Source: Virgibacillus litoralis
GTDB taxonomy: Bacteria > Bacillota > Bacilli > Bacillales > Amphibacillaceae
Length of the DNA: 64,000 bases
NCBI RefSeq assembly: GCF_017873675.1
Contig: NZ_JAGGKK010000018.1
Location: 1 to 64,000 of the forward strand
Direction: 5' to 3'
The notes below the pieces were generated by a model. It was not told where the DNA came from. It searched no databases and was given only the letters and a program-made list of their open reading frames with translations. Of this stretch, positions 43,574-55,741 are shown in pieces (positions within the stretch are counted from its first letter, which is position 1; every line of letters begins with the position of its first letter). A program made the translations under genes and the position numbers.

Positions 43574-44353
43574 TTACATTATTCCATCAATAATAAGCCG
43601 AATTCCTATTACAATTAAGATAATCCTTAAAAACCATTCAAGTATATTACCTTTAACTTTCTGATTTATTTTAGCACCAATTGTACCGCCTATCCATGCA
43701 CCGGGAATAAAAAAGAATACATACTCCCAAGCAACATGGCCTAAAGCTATGTGCGTGCTTGCACTAATAATACTAATGAATAATATCATAAACATTGATG
43801 TCGCTGTAGCTATATGCACGGGTAATCCAAATAAAAGAATCATCGCCGGGACCATTATTGAGCCACCACCTATACCAAACATGCCTGATAATATACCAAC
43901 CATTAATGAAATAATAAACGCTGGCCAAATAGACACATTGTATTGGTATGTATCACCTGATTTAGATTCAGGCTGTTTTCTTTTTATTAAAAATGATAGT
44001 GATAAAGTGATCATCAATAATCCGAAATAGAGGGTGAATTTTTCCGAATCTACAAACTGATTTAGCCATGACCCAAAAATACCACCAGGAATACTCCCAG
44101 TCAAAAGCAGCAATCCTAATCGATAATCAACCCTTCCTTCTTTATAATAGGAGATTGTAGATGAAAACGCAGTAAATACCATGGCAATTAAGGATATACC
44201 GACAATCATCTGTGGAGTTGCCCACGCAAATGAATCAAAATTCTGGTACATAATTAACAGGCTGGGAATTAATATAATTCCGCCGCCCAGTCCAATTAGA
44301 CTTCCAATAAATGCTGAAACAACAGCAATTAGAACACAAATAATATAAACCAA
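43574..44353 (-). CDS. yunE: TauE/SafE (TSUP) family membrane permease (YunE)
   Basis: A 259-residue membrane protein with eight or nine helices. Both halves carry the TSUP loop: FIGSLIGLGGGIILIPSLL (about 16-34) and GILSGMFGIGGGSIMVPAMILLFG (about 158-181). It is expected to export or import a sulfur-containing anion such as sulfite; the exact substrate is unknown. The start is TTG 44353, with GAGGGGATAG upstream. It forms an operon with yunD. Confidence 0.85.
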   Translation of the reverse strand: MVYIICVLIAVVSAFIGSLIGLGGGIILIPSLLIMYQNFDSFAWATPQMIVGISLIAMVFTAFSSTISYYKEGRVDYRLGLLLLTGSIPGGIFGSWLNQFVDSEKFTLYFGLLMITLSLSFLIKRKQPESKSGDTYQYNVSIWPAFIISLMVGILSGMFGIGGGSIMVPAMILLFGLPVHIATATSMFMILFISIISASTHIALGHVAWEYVFFFIPGAWIGGTIGAKINQKVKGNILEWFLRIILIVIGIRLIIDGIM

Positions 44354-44640
44354 ATACTATCCCCTCAATCTTGTTCGCTTCTACCACAATAGTAGCACTG
44401 ATTAGGGATGAAATACATAATTATGCTGTTGATTTCTGTTGGAATTTCTACTTGTCATTGATGGCTTCCTTCTACTACTATTATCTAACCTGAAATGAAA
44501 AAGGTGTCATATGAAAAGTTTATTTTGATGCCACTTTTTAGCTTCGACATACGATTGTAGTTGTAGAAGAGTATCTAGAGTATTTACGGAGGAATTTTTA
44601 GATTTAGGTAAAGTCCAATTAGAAACTTTCTTAAACTGTA

Positions 44641-44686
44641 AAAAATAATCCCTCACGTTCTTTAGCAGGACACGTTAAGGGATTAC
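44641..44686 (-). terminator. Orphan minus-strand terminator-like hairpin
   Basis: AATCCCTTAACGT / ACGTGAGGGATT stem with a T-run on the minus strand. It lies 260 bases beyond the sufB terminator, with no gene between, so it may be a backup for read-through. Confidence 0.55.
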
Positions 44687-44822
44687 TCCTTCAATTATGC
44701 CGCCCCCTATTGATGGGATACGTCTATTGGAACTGTTCCATGTGTGTAACACTTGTTGATCAATTAATTAGAAAACTTTAGTTATGCAGTTGGTTTAATA
44801 GCTTTCCTTATCTGAACAAAAG

Positions 44823-44846
44823 CCCAAGCGCCTGTTCAGCGCCATA
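44823..44846. repeat. Fragment of the CAGGCGCTTG-type element
   Basis: The reverse complement, GGCGCTGAACAGGCGCTTGGG, matches the end of the element at 57194-57215 (GGCGCTGAACAGGCGCTTGCG). Confidence 0.6.
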
Positions 44847-44940
44847 TTAGAAAACTTGGCATTCGCCAAGCCTTTGGGCGAATTGCCTTAGTTGCACTTA
44901 TGCAGTAAGAAAGGATTTATACTTTCTTATCTGCTAAAAA
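44847..44940 (+). repeat. Dispersed palindromic repeat, copy C (best short copy)
   Basis: First hairpin GGCA-TTCGCC / GGCGAATTGCC around AAGCCTTTG; second hairpin GCAGTAAGAAAG / CTTTCTTATCTGC. Each stem has one bulge. The linker is TTAGTTGCACTTA. Confidence 0.82.
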
Positions 44941-44968
44941 ACCTTGATATGACAAAGTCATATCAAGG
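44934..44968 (-). terminator. Intrinsic terminator of the suf operon
   Basis: CCTTGATATGAC / GTCATATCAAGG 12-bp stem with a three-base loop, then TTTTTT on the minus strand. Confidence 0.9.
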
Positions 44969-44979
44969 CTTTCTACAGT

Positions 44980-46377
44980 TTAGCCGATTGAACCTTCCAT
45001 TTCAAATTTGATTAGGCGGTTCATTTCTACGGCATATTCCATTGGAAGCTCTTTTGTGAATGGCTCGATAAAGCCCATTACAATCATTTCGGTAGCTTCT
45101 TCTTCACCAAGTCCTCTACTCATAAGGTAAAACAACTGCTCTTCAGAAACTTTGGAAACTTTTGCTTCGTGTTCCAAGGAAATATTATCATTATTAATTT
45201 CGTTATATGGAATTGTATCGGATGTTGATTCATTATCCATAATTAACGTATCACACTCAATGTTAGAACGTGCACCGGATGCTTTTCGTCCAAAATTAAC
45301 AATACCGCGATACGATACTTTACCACCTTGTTTTGAAATTGACTTCGAAACAATAGTGGAAGAAGTATTCGGTGCAAGGTGATGCATTTTAGCACCAGCA
45401 TCCTGGTGCTGGCCACGGCCGGCAATTGCAATTGACAGTGTATTACCGCGTGCACCTTCACCTTTTAATATGATAGATGGATATTTCATCGTCAACTTAG
45501 AACCGATGTTACCATCAATCCATTCCATTGTTGCATTTGCATCAGCAGTGGCACGTTTAGTAACCAAGTTATAAACGTTATTTGCCCAGTTCTGAATTGT
45601 TGTATAACGGCAATATGCATCTTTATGAACAAAGATTTCAACGACTGCACTGTGCAGTGAATTCGTTGTATAAACTGGTGCTGTACAACCTTCAACATAG
45701 TGTACAGATGAACCTTCATCAGCGATGATAAGTGTACGTTCAAACTGTCCCATATTTTCCGAGTTTATACGGAAATATGCTTGTAGAGGTGTTGTCGTTT
45801 GCACACCCTTTGGAACATAGATGAACGATCCGCCAGACCATACAGCTGAGTTTAAGGCAGCAAATTTATTGTCTGAAGCCGGAATAACTTTTCCGAAATA
45901 TTGTTTAAACAGATCTTCGTTTTCTTTAAGTGCAGTATCCGTATCCTTAAATACAATACCCATATCTGATAAATCTTGCTTTAAGCTGTGATATACTACC
46001 TCAGATTCATACTGTGCAGATACACCAGCTAGATATTTTTGTTCAGCTTCTGGGATACCCAATTTATCAAATGTTTGTTTAATTTCATCAGGTACCTCAT
46101 CCCATGATTTTTCTGTTCTTTCAGATGGCTTAACATAGTAAATAATCTCATCAAAATTCAATTCGGAAAGATCTCCACCCCATTGCGGCATTGGCATCTT
46201 ATAGAATTGATTTAATGCTTTCAAACGATAATCCAGCATCCATTGAGGTTCATCTTTCATTCTTGAGATTTCTTCAACTACCTCTTGTGTAAGTCCTTTT
46301 CCAGAGCGGAAAATCGAAACGTCTTTATCATGAAAGCCATATTTATACTCTTCCATTTCTGGCATTTGCTTTGCCAT
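44980..46377 (-). CDS. sufB: Fe-S cluster assembly scaffold SufB
   Basis: A 465-residue scaffold of the SufBCD complex. The beta-helix core is marked by [50 protein letters not shown] and [19 protein letters not shown]; the conserved C-terminal region [25 protein letters not shown] contacts SufC. GAAGGAGGTTTTTTAC precedes the ATG. It is the last gene of sufC-sufD-sufS-sufU-sufB, separated from sufU by about 100 bases and followed by a strong terminator. Confidence 0.97.
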   Translation of the reverse strand: MAKQMPEMEEYKYGFHDKDVSIFRSGKGLTQEVVEEISRMKDEPQWMLDYRLKALNQFYKMPMPQWGGDLSELNFDEIIYYVKPSERTEKSWDEVPDEIKQTFDKLGIPEAEQKYLAGVSAQYESEVVYHSLKQDLSDMGIVFKDTDTALKENEDLFKQYFGKVIPASDNKFAALNSAVWSGGSFIYVPKGVQTTTPLQAYFRINSENMGQFERTLIIADEGSSVHYVEGCTAPVYTTNSLHSAVVEIFVHKDAYCRYTTIQNWANNVYNLVTKRATADANATMEWIDGNIGSKLTMKYPSIILKGEGARGNTLSIAIAGRGQHQDAGAKMHHLAPNTSSTIVSKSISKQGGKVSYRGIVNFGRKASGARSNIECDTLIMDNESTSDTIPYNEINNDNISLEHEAKVSKVSEEQLFYLMSRGLGEEEATEMIVMGFIEPFTKELPMEYAVEMNRLIKFEMEGSIG

Positions 46378-46478
46378 GTAAAAAACCTCCTTCAGGTGTT
46401 TTGGGACGTACTAGTACCGATACTGATACGACATTTGCGTAATAACCGGCATTATCTCCATCATCCATTAGCTACCTA

Positions 46479-49433
<2,955 letters not shown>

Positions 49434-49450
49434 ATTACCCCTCCTAACTT

Positions 49451-50236
49451 TTACGCTTTTTGCTCAAGAGATTCGTCTTCGATGCCTAGTTCTTCTTTGA
49501 TCCAGTCATAACCTTCAGCTTCAAGACGTTTTGCCAGTTCAGGTCCACCTGATTTAACAACACGACCCTGCATCATAACATGAACTTTGTCTGGCGTGAT
49601 GTAATTAAGTAAACGCTGATAGTGTGTAATGATTAAGCAACCAAAATTATCATCTCGTAGTTTATTAATTCCTTTGGACACTACTTTTAATGCATCAATA
49701 TCCAAACCTGAATCAATTTCATCTAAAATTGCAATTTCCGGCTTAATAAGCATTAATTGAAGAATTTCATTACGCTTTTTCTCACCGCCTGAGAATCCTT
49801 CATTTAAATAGCGCTGTGCCATGTTTTTGTCAATTTCAAGATGATCTAATGCAGCATCCATTTCTTTAATAAACTTCATTAATGAAATTTCATCGCCTTC
49901 TTCACGGCGAGCATTTATAGATGAACGAAGGAAATCAGATGTTGTTACACCACTAATTTCACTAGGATATTGCATTCCAAGGAAAAGACCTGCACGTGCG
50001 CGCTCATCTACTTCCATTTCCAATACGTCCTCACCGTCTAAGTATACACTTCCTTCAGTGATTTCGAATTTTGGATGACCCATGATAGCTGATGCAAGTG
50101 TTGATTTCCCAGTACCATTTGGTCCCATAACTGCATGGAACTCGCCACCCTTTATCGTAAGGTTTACACCTTTTAATATTTGGTTACCTTCAATTGAAAC
50201 ATGAAGATTTTTAATTTCTAGTGTTGATCCTGCCAT
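49451..50236 (-). CDS. sufC: Fe-S cluster assembly ATPase SufC
   Basis: A 261-residue ABC-type ATPase that drives the SufBCD scaffold. Walker A is GPNGTGKST, the signature SGGEKKR, Walker B AILDEIDSGLD and the H-loop IITHYQRLL. ATG 50236 follows GGAGGTATCGAC; a 14-codon upstream extension has no binding site. It is the first gene of the operon, so the promoter must lie in 50237-50480. Confidence 0.96.
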   Translation of the reverse strand: MAGSTLEIKNLHVSIEGNQILKGVNLTIKGGEFHAVMGPNGTGKSTLASAIMGHPKFEITEGSVYLDGEDVLEMEVDERARAGLFLGMQYPSEISGVTTSDFLRSSINARREEGDEISLMKFIKEMDAALDHLEIDKNMAQRYLNEGFSGGEKKRNEILQLMLIKPEIAILDEIDSGLDIDALKVVSKGINKLRDDNFGCLIITHYQRLLNYITPDKVHVMMQGRVVKSGGPELAKRLEAEGYDWIKEELGIEDESLEQKA

Positions 50237-50479
50237 GTCGATACCTCCAATTACTATTTTGTGCTTATTTCTTTTCAAATGGCTATTACATCCATTCTCA
50301 ATTTATTCTCATTATAATCTTAAAGCATTTCGAATTTATTATCAACTCATTCATACTAATAAAAACGTGGATATCTAGCTGATTAATTATGTTTTGTTTT
50401 GAGAAAAGTTATGAATTTCTTTACTATATTGTATGCAATAACTGAGAATGTACTTTCTGATTTTACTATAATTATTTTT
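50237..50479. other. suf operon upstream region
   Basis: AT-rich, no open frame. No Fur, CymR or T-box element was recognised with confidence. Confidence 0.4.
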
Positions 50480-50637
50480 TTTAGAAAACTTGGCATTCGT
50501 TAAAGGGGTTCTTATGAAAGCGTATTTTGCTTTCTTAGAACCCCTTATACTCTGGAGTGCAAGCCTTAATATAGATAAGCCTTAGTTGCACTTATGCAGT
50601 AAGAAAGTATTTATACTTTCTTAACTGCCAAGAAAAA
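50480..50637 (+). repeat. Dispersed palindromic repeat, copy D (long variant)
   Basis: Starts TTTAGAAAACTTGGCATTCG and ends AGTATTTATACTTTCTTAACTGC. Compared with copy C, the first hairpin is replaced by a larger one, with a perfect inner stem AAGGGGTTCT / AGAACCCCTT plus GAAAGC / GCTTTC, then CTGGAGTGCAAGCC. Copy E shares the inner part, so this is a true variant rather than a one-off insertion. Confidence 0.8.
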
Positions 50638-50666
50638 ATGCTGGTACCCCATCTAGGATACCAGCA
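50633..50666 (-). terminator. Intrinsic terminator after the 56-residue ORF
   Basis: TGCTGGTA / TACCAGCA stem with a 12-base loop, then TTTTTT on the minus strand. Confidence 0.8.
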
Positions 50667-50679
50667 CAATTAATATTTA

Positions 50680-50850
50680 TTAATTATGAATGTGACTATC
50701 AATTTCAGCTACCATATGTTTACATTGTTCATACTCTTTTTGTCGTCTTTTTTCAACAGCAATGCGATTTTCTAACTTTCTTTCATACTCCGCATAACAC
50801 ATCTTATGCGTTTGCTGCATTCCCTTCTCCATCTCTGGAGTGTAATTCAT
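50680..50850 (-). CDS. Small charged, cysteine-containing protein, 56 residues, unrecognised
   Basis: I do not recognise this family. The frame begins MNYTPEMEKGMQQTHKMCYAE and is helical and strongly charged (EYERKLENRIAVEKRRQKEYEQ), with two cysteines 22 or so residues apart and a C-terminal DSHIHN. It has no membrane segment. The ribosome binding site is weak (GGGATTAAG), but a strong terminator follows directly, supporting a real gene. It lies between sufC and metQ on the same strand, with its own apparent transcription unit. Confidence 0.55.
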   Translation of the reverse strand: MNYTPEMEKGMQQTHKMCYAEYERKLENRIAVEKRRQKEYEQCKHMVAEIDSHIHN

Positions 50851-51061
50851 CTTAATCCCACTATAAATAGTGAATCATCCTTTCGATTTGATTACAATAT
50901 TAAGAATATCACAAGGACGATACCCTACACAATGTGCATTTAAACGTTTAAAATCGTAATTAATAATATATGGAAGTATTGAAAATGGATAGCAACTTTT
51001 ACTTTACACATAGAGCTAATTACTGCTATTTACTATGAATTACTCAAAATTCGCTATAAAA

Positions 51062-51886
51062 TTACTTCGCTTCTCCATTTACTGGAACTACTGCACCATC
51101 AAATTCTTCTAAAATAAAGTTTTGGACCTCCTCAGAGTGCAGTACATCAACTAATGTGTTTAACGAATCATTACCTTTATTTTCTGTTTTAACTGCAACA
51201 ACATTTACATATGGAGATTCTTCACCTTCTAGAATCAAGGCGTCTTCCAATGGATTCAAATCTGCGCCAATTGCATAATTGGTATTGATCGCCACTAAAG
51301 TGTTTTCTTCTGACTCATATAGCTCTGGTAAGAATGCTGCGTCATAATCATAGGAGAACTTTAAGTTTTTCGGATTCTCAACAATATCTTCTGTAGTAGC
51401 ATCTACCTTGTCCACTTTTTCAGAAAGTTTAATAAGCCCTTCTTTTTCTAACAAGGATAGTACTCGTCCGTGGTCAGCGACAGAACGGCTCATAAGCACT
51501 TCGGTTCCTTTAGTAATTTCGTCAACACTATTAATTGTTTTCGAATATATCCCAATTGGCTCAATGTGAATTCCACCAATGTGTGTGAAATCATAGCCAA
51601 TATCTGCAATTTGCTTGTTTAAATAAGGAATATGCTGAAAATAATTTGCGTCAAGTTCACCACTTGAAAGGTCTTCATTTGGTAAAACATAGTCAGTGTA
51701 CTCTTCAATTTTTAAAGTGATTCCTTTTTCCTCAAGAATTGGTTTAGCTTTCTCTAAAATTTGTGCGTGTGGAGTACTGGATGCACCAACCTTAATTACA
51801 TTATCACCTGTACCGGAATTACTCCCGCCACAAGCTGCTAATACTAGCACAAAAAATATAGATACGAATGCCAAAATCTTTTTCAT
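51062..51886 (-). CDS. metQ: Methionine ABC transporter substrate-binding lipoprotein MetQ
   Basis: A 274-residue lipoprotein: signal with lipobox LVLAAC (Cys19), then the NLPA/MetQ fold (VGASSTPHAQILEKAKPILEEKG, SGELDANYFQHIPYL, LMSRSVADHGRVLSLLEKEGLI). It captures D- or L-methionine for MetNI. GGGAGAGAGATAAA precedes the ATG. It is the third gene of metN-metI-metQ, 14 bases after metI, under the SAM-I riboswitch. Confidence 0.94.
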   Translation of the reverse strand: MKKILAFVSIFFVLVLAACGGSNSGTGDNVIKVGASSTPHAQILEKAKPILEEKGITLKIEEYTDYVLPNEDLSSGELDANYFQHIPYLNKQIADIGYDFTHIGGIHIEPIGIYSKTINSVDEITKGTEVLMSRSVADHGRVLSLLEKEGLIKLSEKVDKVDATTEDIVENPKNLKFSYDYDAAFLPELYESEENTLVAINTNYAIGADLNPLEDALILEGEESPYVNVVAVKTENKGNDSLNTLVDVLHSEEVQNFILEEFDGAVVPVNGEAK

Positions 51887-51900
51887 TTTATCTCTCTCCC

Positions 51901-52569
51901 TTATCTTTTATCTAATTGGTTAGTAATAAAATCTCCAATGAATTGAAAAATAAATACAATGATTACGATTAATACGGTACAAACAAATACGACATCAAAC
52001 ATACGTCGCTGGAATCCGAAAAAGTATGCATAATTTCCTAGACCACCAGCCCCTATAACACCTGCCATTGCAGTATAGCCAATCAAAGCAATTGCAGATA
52101 CAGTAAGCCCTGATACAAGTGCGGGCATTGACTCTGGAAGCAATACACGAAATATTATTGTGCGAGTCTTTGCCCCCATAGATTTCGCTGCTTCGATCAC
52201 ACCCTTATCAACTTCCTTCAGTCCAATCTCTACAAGTCTTCCGTAGAAAGGAGCCGCACCAATGATTAAAGCTGGTAATGCTGCATTTGGTCCGCGTATA
52301 GTTCCAATCAGAAAGTCAGTAAACGGGAACAAAAGTAATATTAAGATTATAAATGGAATCGCTCGAAAAACGTTTACGATAGATGCCACGATTAGGTTCA
52401 GAAATTTATTCTGCCAAATACCCCCTTTCATTGTCAGGTAAAGTAGCAACCCTAATAGTATTCCAAAAATAAATGTTCCAAATAATGAAAGGATAGTCAT
52501 GTAAAAGGTTTCGTAAGTGGCAACCCATAAATCCTCCATATTCAAATTCGGGAAAAGATTAGTTAGCAT
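51901..52569 (-). CDS. metI: Methionine ABC transporter permease MetI/MetP
   Basis: A 222-residue permease with five or six helices. The EAA loop that docks to MetN is IEAAKSMGAKTRTIIFRVLLP. ATG 52569 follows GGAGGTGGTTCGCG and overlaps the end of metN by 11 bases, so translation is coupled; a further 11 codons upstream are ignored. Confidence 0.94.
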   Translation of the reverse strand: MLTNLFPNLNMEDLWVATYETFYMTILSLFGTFIFGILLGLLLYLTMKGGIWQNKFLNLIVASIVNVFRAIPFIILILLLFPFTDFLIGTIRGPNAALPALIIGAAPFYGRLVEIGLKEVDKGVIEAAKSMGAKTRTIIFRVLLPESMPALVSGLTVSAIALIGYTAMAGVIGAGGLGNYAYFFGFQRRMFDVVFVCTVLIVIIVFIFQFIGDFITNQLDKR

Positions 52570-53590
52570 CGCGAACCACCTCCACTTCCACTGAGGTCTC
52601 ATTTGTTATAAAGTCTATAGCTTTATTGATTTCACTCAACTCGCCATCAGCCTGCACAAAAAGTGTTCCATAGGCACCACGCTGCGTTTGTGTGATCTTG
52701 CCCTGCAGAATGTTAATATCAATTGCAAATTTTTTAGCAACTTGACTAATCAATGCCTGGTTTGTTGTCTCACCAATGAAATGGAGGCGGATAAGCTTAC
52801 CGCTGTCATAAGTATCAATTAAATGAGCTACTCCGTCATCTTCATCGTTGGTTCCCATCACCTGCTCAACGAATTTTTTTGTAACAGTCTTTTTCGGGCG
52901 TAAAAAAACATCCAGAACATCGCCTTGCTCAACGATTCTTCCTTCTTCCATTACTGCGACTTGATTACATATTTTGCGAATTACATGCATTTCATGAGTA
53001 ATTAGAATAACCGTTAAACCAAGCTTTTTATTAATATCAACTAACAAATCTAATATCGCGTTGGTCGTTTCCGGATCAAGTGCTGAAGTTGCTTCATCAC
53101 ATAGCAATACTTTTGGATTATTTGCAAGTGCTCTCGCTATCCCAACACGCTGCTTCTGCCCACCACTTAACTGAGAGGGATAAGCACTTTCTCTACCTGC
53201 AAGTCCAACTAATTCGATTAACTCTTGAACACGCTCTTCACGTTCAATTTTTGATATGCCTGCAATTTCCAATGGGAATGCAATGTTATCTTTTACAGTC
53301 CGCGACCATAATAAATTAAAATGTTGAAAAATCATGCCTATTTCCTGACGTGCCACTCGAAGTTGTTTTGAATTTAATGCAGTGATTTCCTGCTGGTCAA
53401 TAACAATTTTCCCGCCAGTAGGTTCCTCCAGCCGATTGAGCAATCGTACAAATGTACTTTTACCCGCACCACTGTATCCAATGACACCAAAGATTTCACC
53501 TTCATTTATATCAAGGGTCAATTCATCCACTGCTGTAATGCTGCTTTTATTCGATTTAAAGATTTTATTTAAACCCTCTATTGAAATCAC
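52559..53590 (-). CDS. metN: Methionine ABC transporter ATP-binding protein MetN
   Basis: A 343-residue ATPase: Walker A GYSGAGKST, signature LSGGQKQR, Walker B VLLCDEATSALD, H-loop LITHEMHVI. The C-terminal NIL (ACT-like) domain from about 265 (IRLHFIGETTNQALISQVAKKF) binds methionine and inhibits transport. It starts at GTG 53590 behind AAGGAGGAAAACTT. First gene after the SAM-I riboswitch. Confidence 0.95.
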   Translation of the reverse strand: MISIEGLNKIFKSNKSSITAVDELTLDINEGEIFGVIGYSGAGKSTFVRLLNRLEEPTGGKIVIDQQEITALNSKQLRVARQEIGMIFQHFNLLWSRTVKDNIAFPLEIAGISKIEREERVQELIELVGLAGRESAYPSQLSGGQKQRVGIARALANNPKVLLCDEATSALDPETTNAILDLLVDINKKLGLTVILITHEMHVIRKICNQVAVMEEGRIVEQGDVLDVFLRPKKTVTKKFVEQVMGTNDEDDGVAHLIDTYDSGKLIRLHFIGETTNQALISQVAKKFAIDINILQGKITQTQRGAYGTLFVQADGELSEINKAIDFITNETSVEVEVVRDAN

Positions 53591-53630
53591 AAGTTTTCCT
53601 CCTTAACATTCATTATTGTGTCCTAAAACA

Positions 53631-53667
53631 TAAAAAAACGTCTTTCTGTAAGAGAACAGAAAGACGT
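53631..53667 (-). terminator. Terminator of the SAM-I riboswitch
   Basis: ACGTCTTTCTGT / ACAGAAAGACGT perfect 12-bp stem followed by TTTTTTT on the minus strand, 38 bases before the metN start. Confidence 0.93.
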
Positions 53668-53689
53668 AATATATGTAGTCTTTACGTTC

Positions 53690-53801
53690 CCTTATCTGTC
53701 AAAGCAGCTACTTTGCAGGAGTTGGCACCTTTCAAATTAAAAAAACATTTGAGGTTGCCGCGGTTTCATAGGGCCAGCCCCTCCACCGCTCAAGATAAGA
53801 G
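53690..53801 (-). promoter_or_regulatory. SAM-I riboswitch (S-box) upstream of metNIQ
   Basis: Read on the minus strand: CTTATCTTGAGCGGTGGAGG, GGCCCTATGAAACCGCGGCAACC, GGTGCCAACTCCTGC and the closing GACAGATAAG. These are the canonical S-box blocks including the kink-turn and P1 partners. Together with the terminator they switch off metNIQ when S-adenosylmethionine is abundant. Confidence 0.96.
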
Positions 53802-53872
53802 ATTAAAAAAGTATTTAATTTAAAATCGATAATCTAGATATTAGCACGCCTAAATTAATGTGTCAATAAAGA

Positions 53873-54187
53873 TTAGTTATCAGAAAATAACGATGGCTCA
53901 TATTCCATTAAATAGCTGTAAATATTAGCAATCGATTTGAATGCATATATTTTTTCCTTGATTTCGTTACCATCCTTAATTAATAGACATGGTACACTTT
54001 CAATTTGATTATTCTGCATAAACTCTGGATACAATGAGGCATTCATGTCATAAAAAATATCCTGTTTATGAACCGATTCAATCTTATCGAGCATTGATTT
54101 TGCCAACGCGCATGTACCACAAAATGGTGTATAAATATATAGTAAATAATGTTCTTTTTCTAATTGTTCCTCACTAATCTGTTGCAA
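53873..54187 (-). CDS. yusE: Thioredoxin-like protein YusE
   Basis: A 104-residue thioredoxin-fold protein with the active site YTPFCGTCALAK (CGTC) and a cis-proline segment ESVPCLLIKDG containing a further cysteine. I prefer TTG 54187, with AGGGTGG five bases upstream; a GTG at 54196 lies within that site. It follows yusF by ten bases in an operon conserved in B. subtilis (yusE-yusF). Cytoplasmic; partner unknown. Confidence 0.82.
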   Translation of the reverse strand: MQQISEEQLEKEHYLLYIYTPFCGTCALAKSMLDKIESVHKQDIFYDMNASLYPEFMQNNQIESVPCLLIKDGNEIKEKIYAFKSIANIYSYLMEYEPSLFSDN

Positions 54188-54197
54188 TACTACCACC

Positions 54198-54554
54198 CTA
54201 AATCAAGAATATGGGATTAACCTCGATTCGCTTGGCTACTAATGCCGTTGCAAGAATATTATCAGGGGTCGTTGCTACTTCACGAAACTCACTGCTCACA
54301 TAAATGTGTTCAGCATGTGGAAGCTCACGAGTTAACTGTTTACGCAGTTTTATCCCTGAACTATCTTCATCAACTAAAATAAAAACATCCCTATTATCCA
54401 AATCATACGTTTCCAAAAGCTCATCAAATCGTTCAACACCGAGTGTCCCATTCGTGCATATTACTTCAACATCATCGGCTATTACTCGCTTGACCTGCTT
54501 TTTATCAGTTAGTCCCTCAACAATGATAACTTTTTCTGCTTCATTTGTCATCAT
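54198..54554 (-). CDS. yusF: Small Toprim domain protein YusF
   Basis: A 118-residue stand-alone Toprim domain: VIIVEGLTDKKQVKRVI (catalytic Glu), VICTNGTLG, and DVFILVDEDSSGIKLRKQL (the DxD motif as DED). Related small Toprim proteins include the ribonuclease M5 and OLD-like nucleases; whether this one cuts RNA or DNA is not known. ATG 54554 lies eight bases after AAGGAG. It is upstream of yusE. Confidence 0.87.
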   Translation of the reverse strand: MMTNEAEKVIIVEGLTDKKQVKRVIADDVEVICTNGTLGVERFDELLETYDLDNRDVFILVDEDSSGIKLRKQLTRELPHAEHIYVSSEFREVATTPDNILATALVAKRIEVNPIFLI

Positions 54555-55227
54555 TACATGCACTCCTTACATTAAATTACTGAATGCATTAATCATATAT
54601 TTTACTACTTTTTTGAATCCACATCCAATAAATAATATTATTGCATTACAAATTATATTAGATAGTTTATGCTTAAACTGAATTATTAAGTATGAATATG
54701 AATTTTTTAAAGATATAAAGTGCGACACAAAAACCAAGAGCCTACGATGCAAAGGAAGTACTAGTGCAGACGTTTATCCATCTTTCCAGGGTATTGTGAA
54801 CATATCTAGCACATATGGAAAAACAACTATTTCTGAAAACAGCCAAAAAAGTAACGGGTTCACTTGTGAGGTGCTAAACAGTAAATCTCAAGTTAAATCT
54901 CAGCAATAATCTCATAGTTTTCACTAGACAGGCTGGTGTCCACGGATTTGGCGGATCCTCATTCCGTTATTTCCTTAAAAACGCCTATTTTGATCATGTT
55001 ATGTAATCCTCATTCCGCTATTCACCCTTTTCAGCCACATTTTTCATTGTTATTAGGTAAATAACGGAACCAGGAACCGTTTCAACCTTCTAAGACGGCT
55101 TTTTCACCCATTTAGCGGAACCACGATTCACTTAACTGTTTTTGTGTTCCACACTCCGCTGAGTTCACACCTATAATCACTATAAAATCACATACACTAA
55201 AATTTCGTTGTGAATTACATTATAGCA
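54555..55227. repeat. Gene-free interval carrying the 51-bp-unit repeat in both orientations
   Basis: The first 370 bases are AT-rich and show nothing recognisable. From 54951 a pair of reverse units with the core CGGATCCTCATTCCG (C of CCTC at 54957 and 55008, spacing 51) is followed by a pair of forward units CGGAACCAGGAACCG / CGGAACCACGATTC (starting at 55064 and 55115, spacing 51), with TTTCAACCTTCTAAGACGG between them matching the spacer of the copy at 80-180. The cluster is therefore a large inverted arrangement around about 55035. Confidence 0.7.
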
Positions 55228-55229
55228 AT

Positions 55230-55273
55230 AAAAAAGACCGACTTCACAAGATTACAGTGTGCAGTCAGCCTTA
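55230..55273 (-). terminator. Intrinsic terminator of gcvH
   Basis: AAGgCtGACTgCACA / TGTGaAGTCgGtCTT stem, T-run on the minus strand, just after the gcvH stop. Confidence 0.65.
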
Positions 55274-55282
55274 TTAATAGGA

Positions 55283-55666
55283 TTAATCTTCCTCGATTAT
55301 TTCCTGATATTGCTCAGCAGATAGTAAATTATTTAGTTCTGAATCGTCAGATGGTTCCAAAACTACCATCCATGCTTTTTCATATGGTGATTCATTAACA
55401 AATTCAGGACTATCCTCTAATTCTTCATTGATTTCTACAACTTTTCCGCTGATTGGGGCGTACAATTCGGAAACCGTTTTAACAGATTCAACGCTGCCGA
55501 ATGGTTCATCTACTTCAACCTCTTCACCTACTTCGGGAAGTTCAACAAATACAATATCCCCTAATTCGGATTGTGCAAATTCTGTAATACCAATACGTAC
55601 ATTTCCATCTTCTTCTTTTACCCATTCGTGTTCTTCTGAATATAATAAATCTTTAGGTAAGCTCAT
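55283..55666 (-). CDS. gcvH: Glycine cleavage system H protein
   Basis: A 127-residue lipoyl carrier. Lipoylated Lys63 lies in [15 protein letters not shown]. It shuttles the methylamine between P, T and L proteins, and in Bacillus also relays lipoate to other complexes (with LipM and LipL). It stands alone, far from gcvT-gcvP, as in B. subtilis. The lipA gene normally found between yutC and yunA in this neighbourhood is not there. ACGGAGGGATTTAG precedes the ATG. Confidence 0.96.
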   Translation of the reverse strand: MSLPKDLLYSEEHEWVKEEDGNVRIGITEFAQSELGDIVFVELPEVGEEVEVDEPFGSVESVKTVSELYAPISGKVVEINEELEDSPEFVNESPYEKAWMVVLEPSDDSELNNLLSAEQYQEIIEED

Positions 55667-55741
55667 CTAAATCCCTCCGTTAATTAATTGCAATATTACT
55701 ATACTAGGTATATGGACTTTTTTCTAGCATTTTTACTTCTA

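Larger units (their letters stand above)
44354..44979. other. Gene-free interval between sufB and yunE
   Basis: No coding gene seen in 626 bases. It contains the sufB terminator (44934-44968), palindromic repeat copy C (44847-44940), a fragment of the CAGGCGCTTG-type element (44823-44846), a degenerate strip resembling the right half of the palindromic repeat at 44770-44818, and a second minus-strand terminator-like hairpin (44641-44686). The remainder up to the yunE start holds its promoter but no clear hexamers. Confidence 0.6.
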
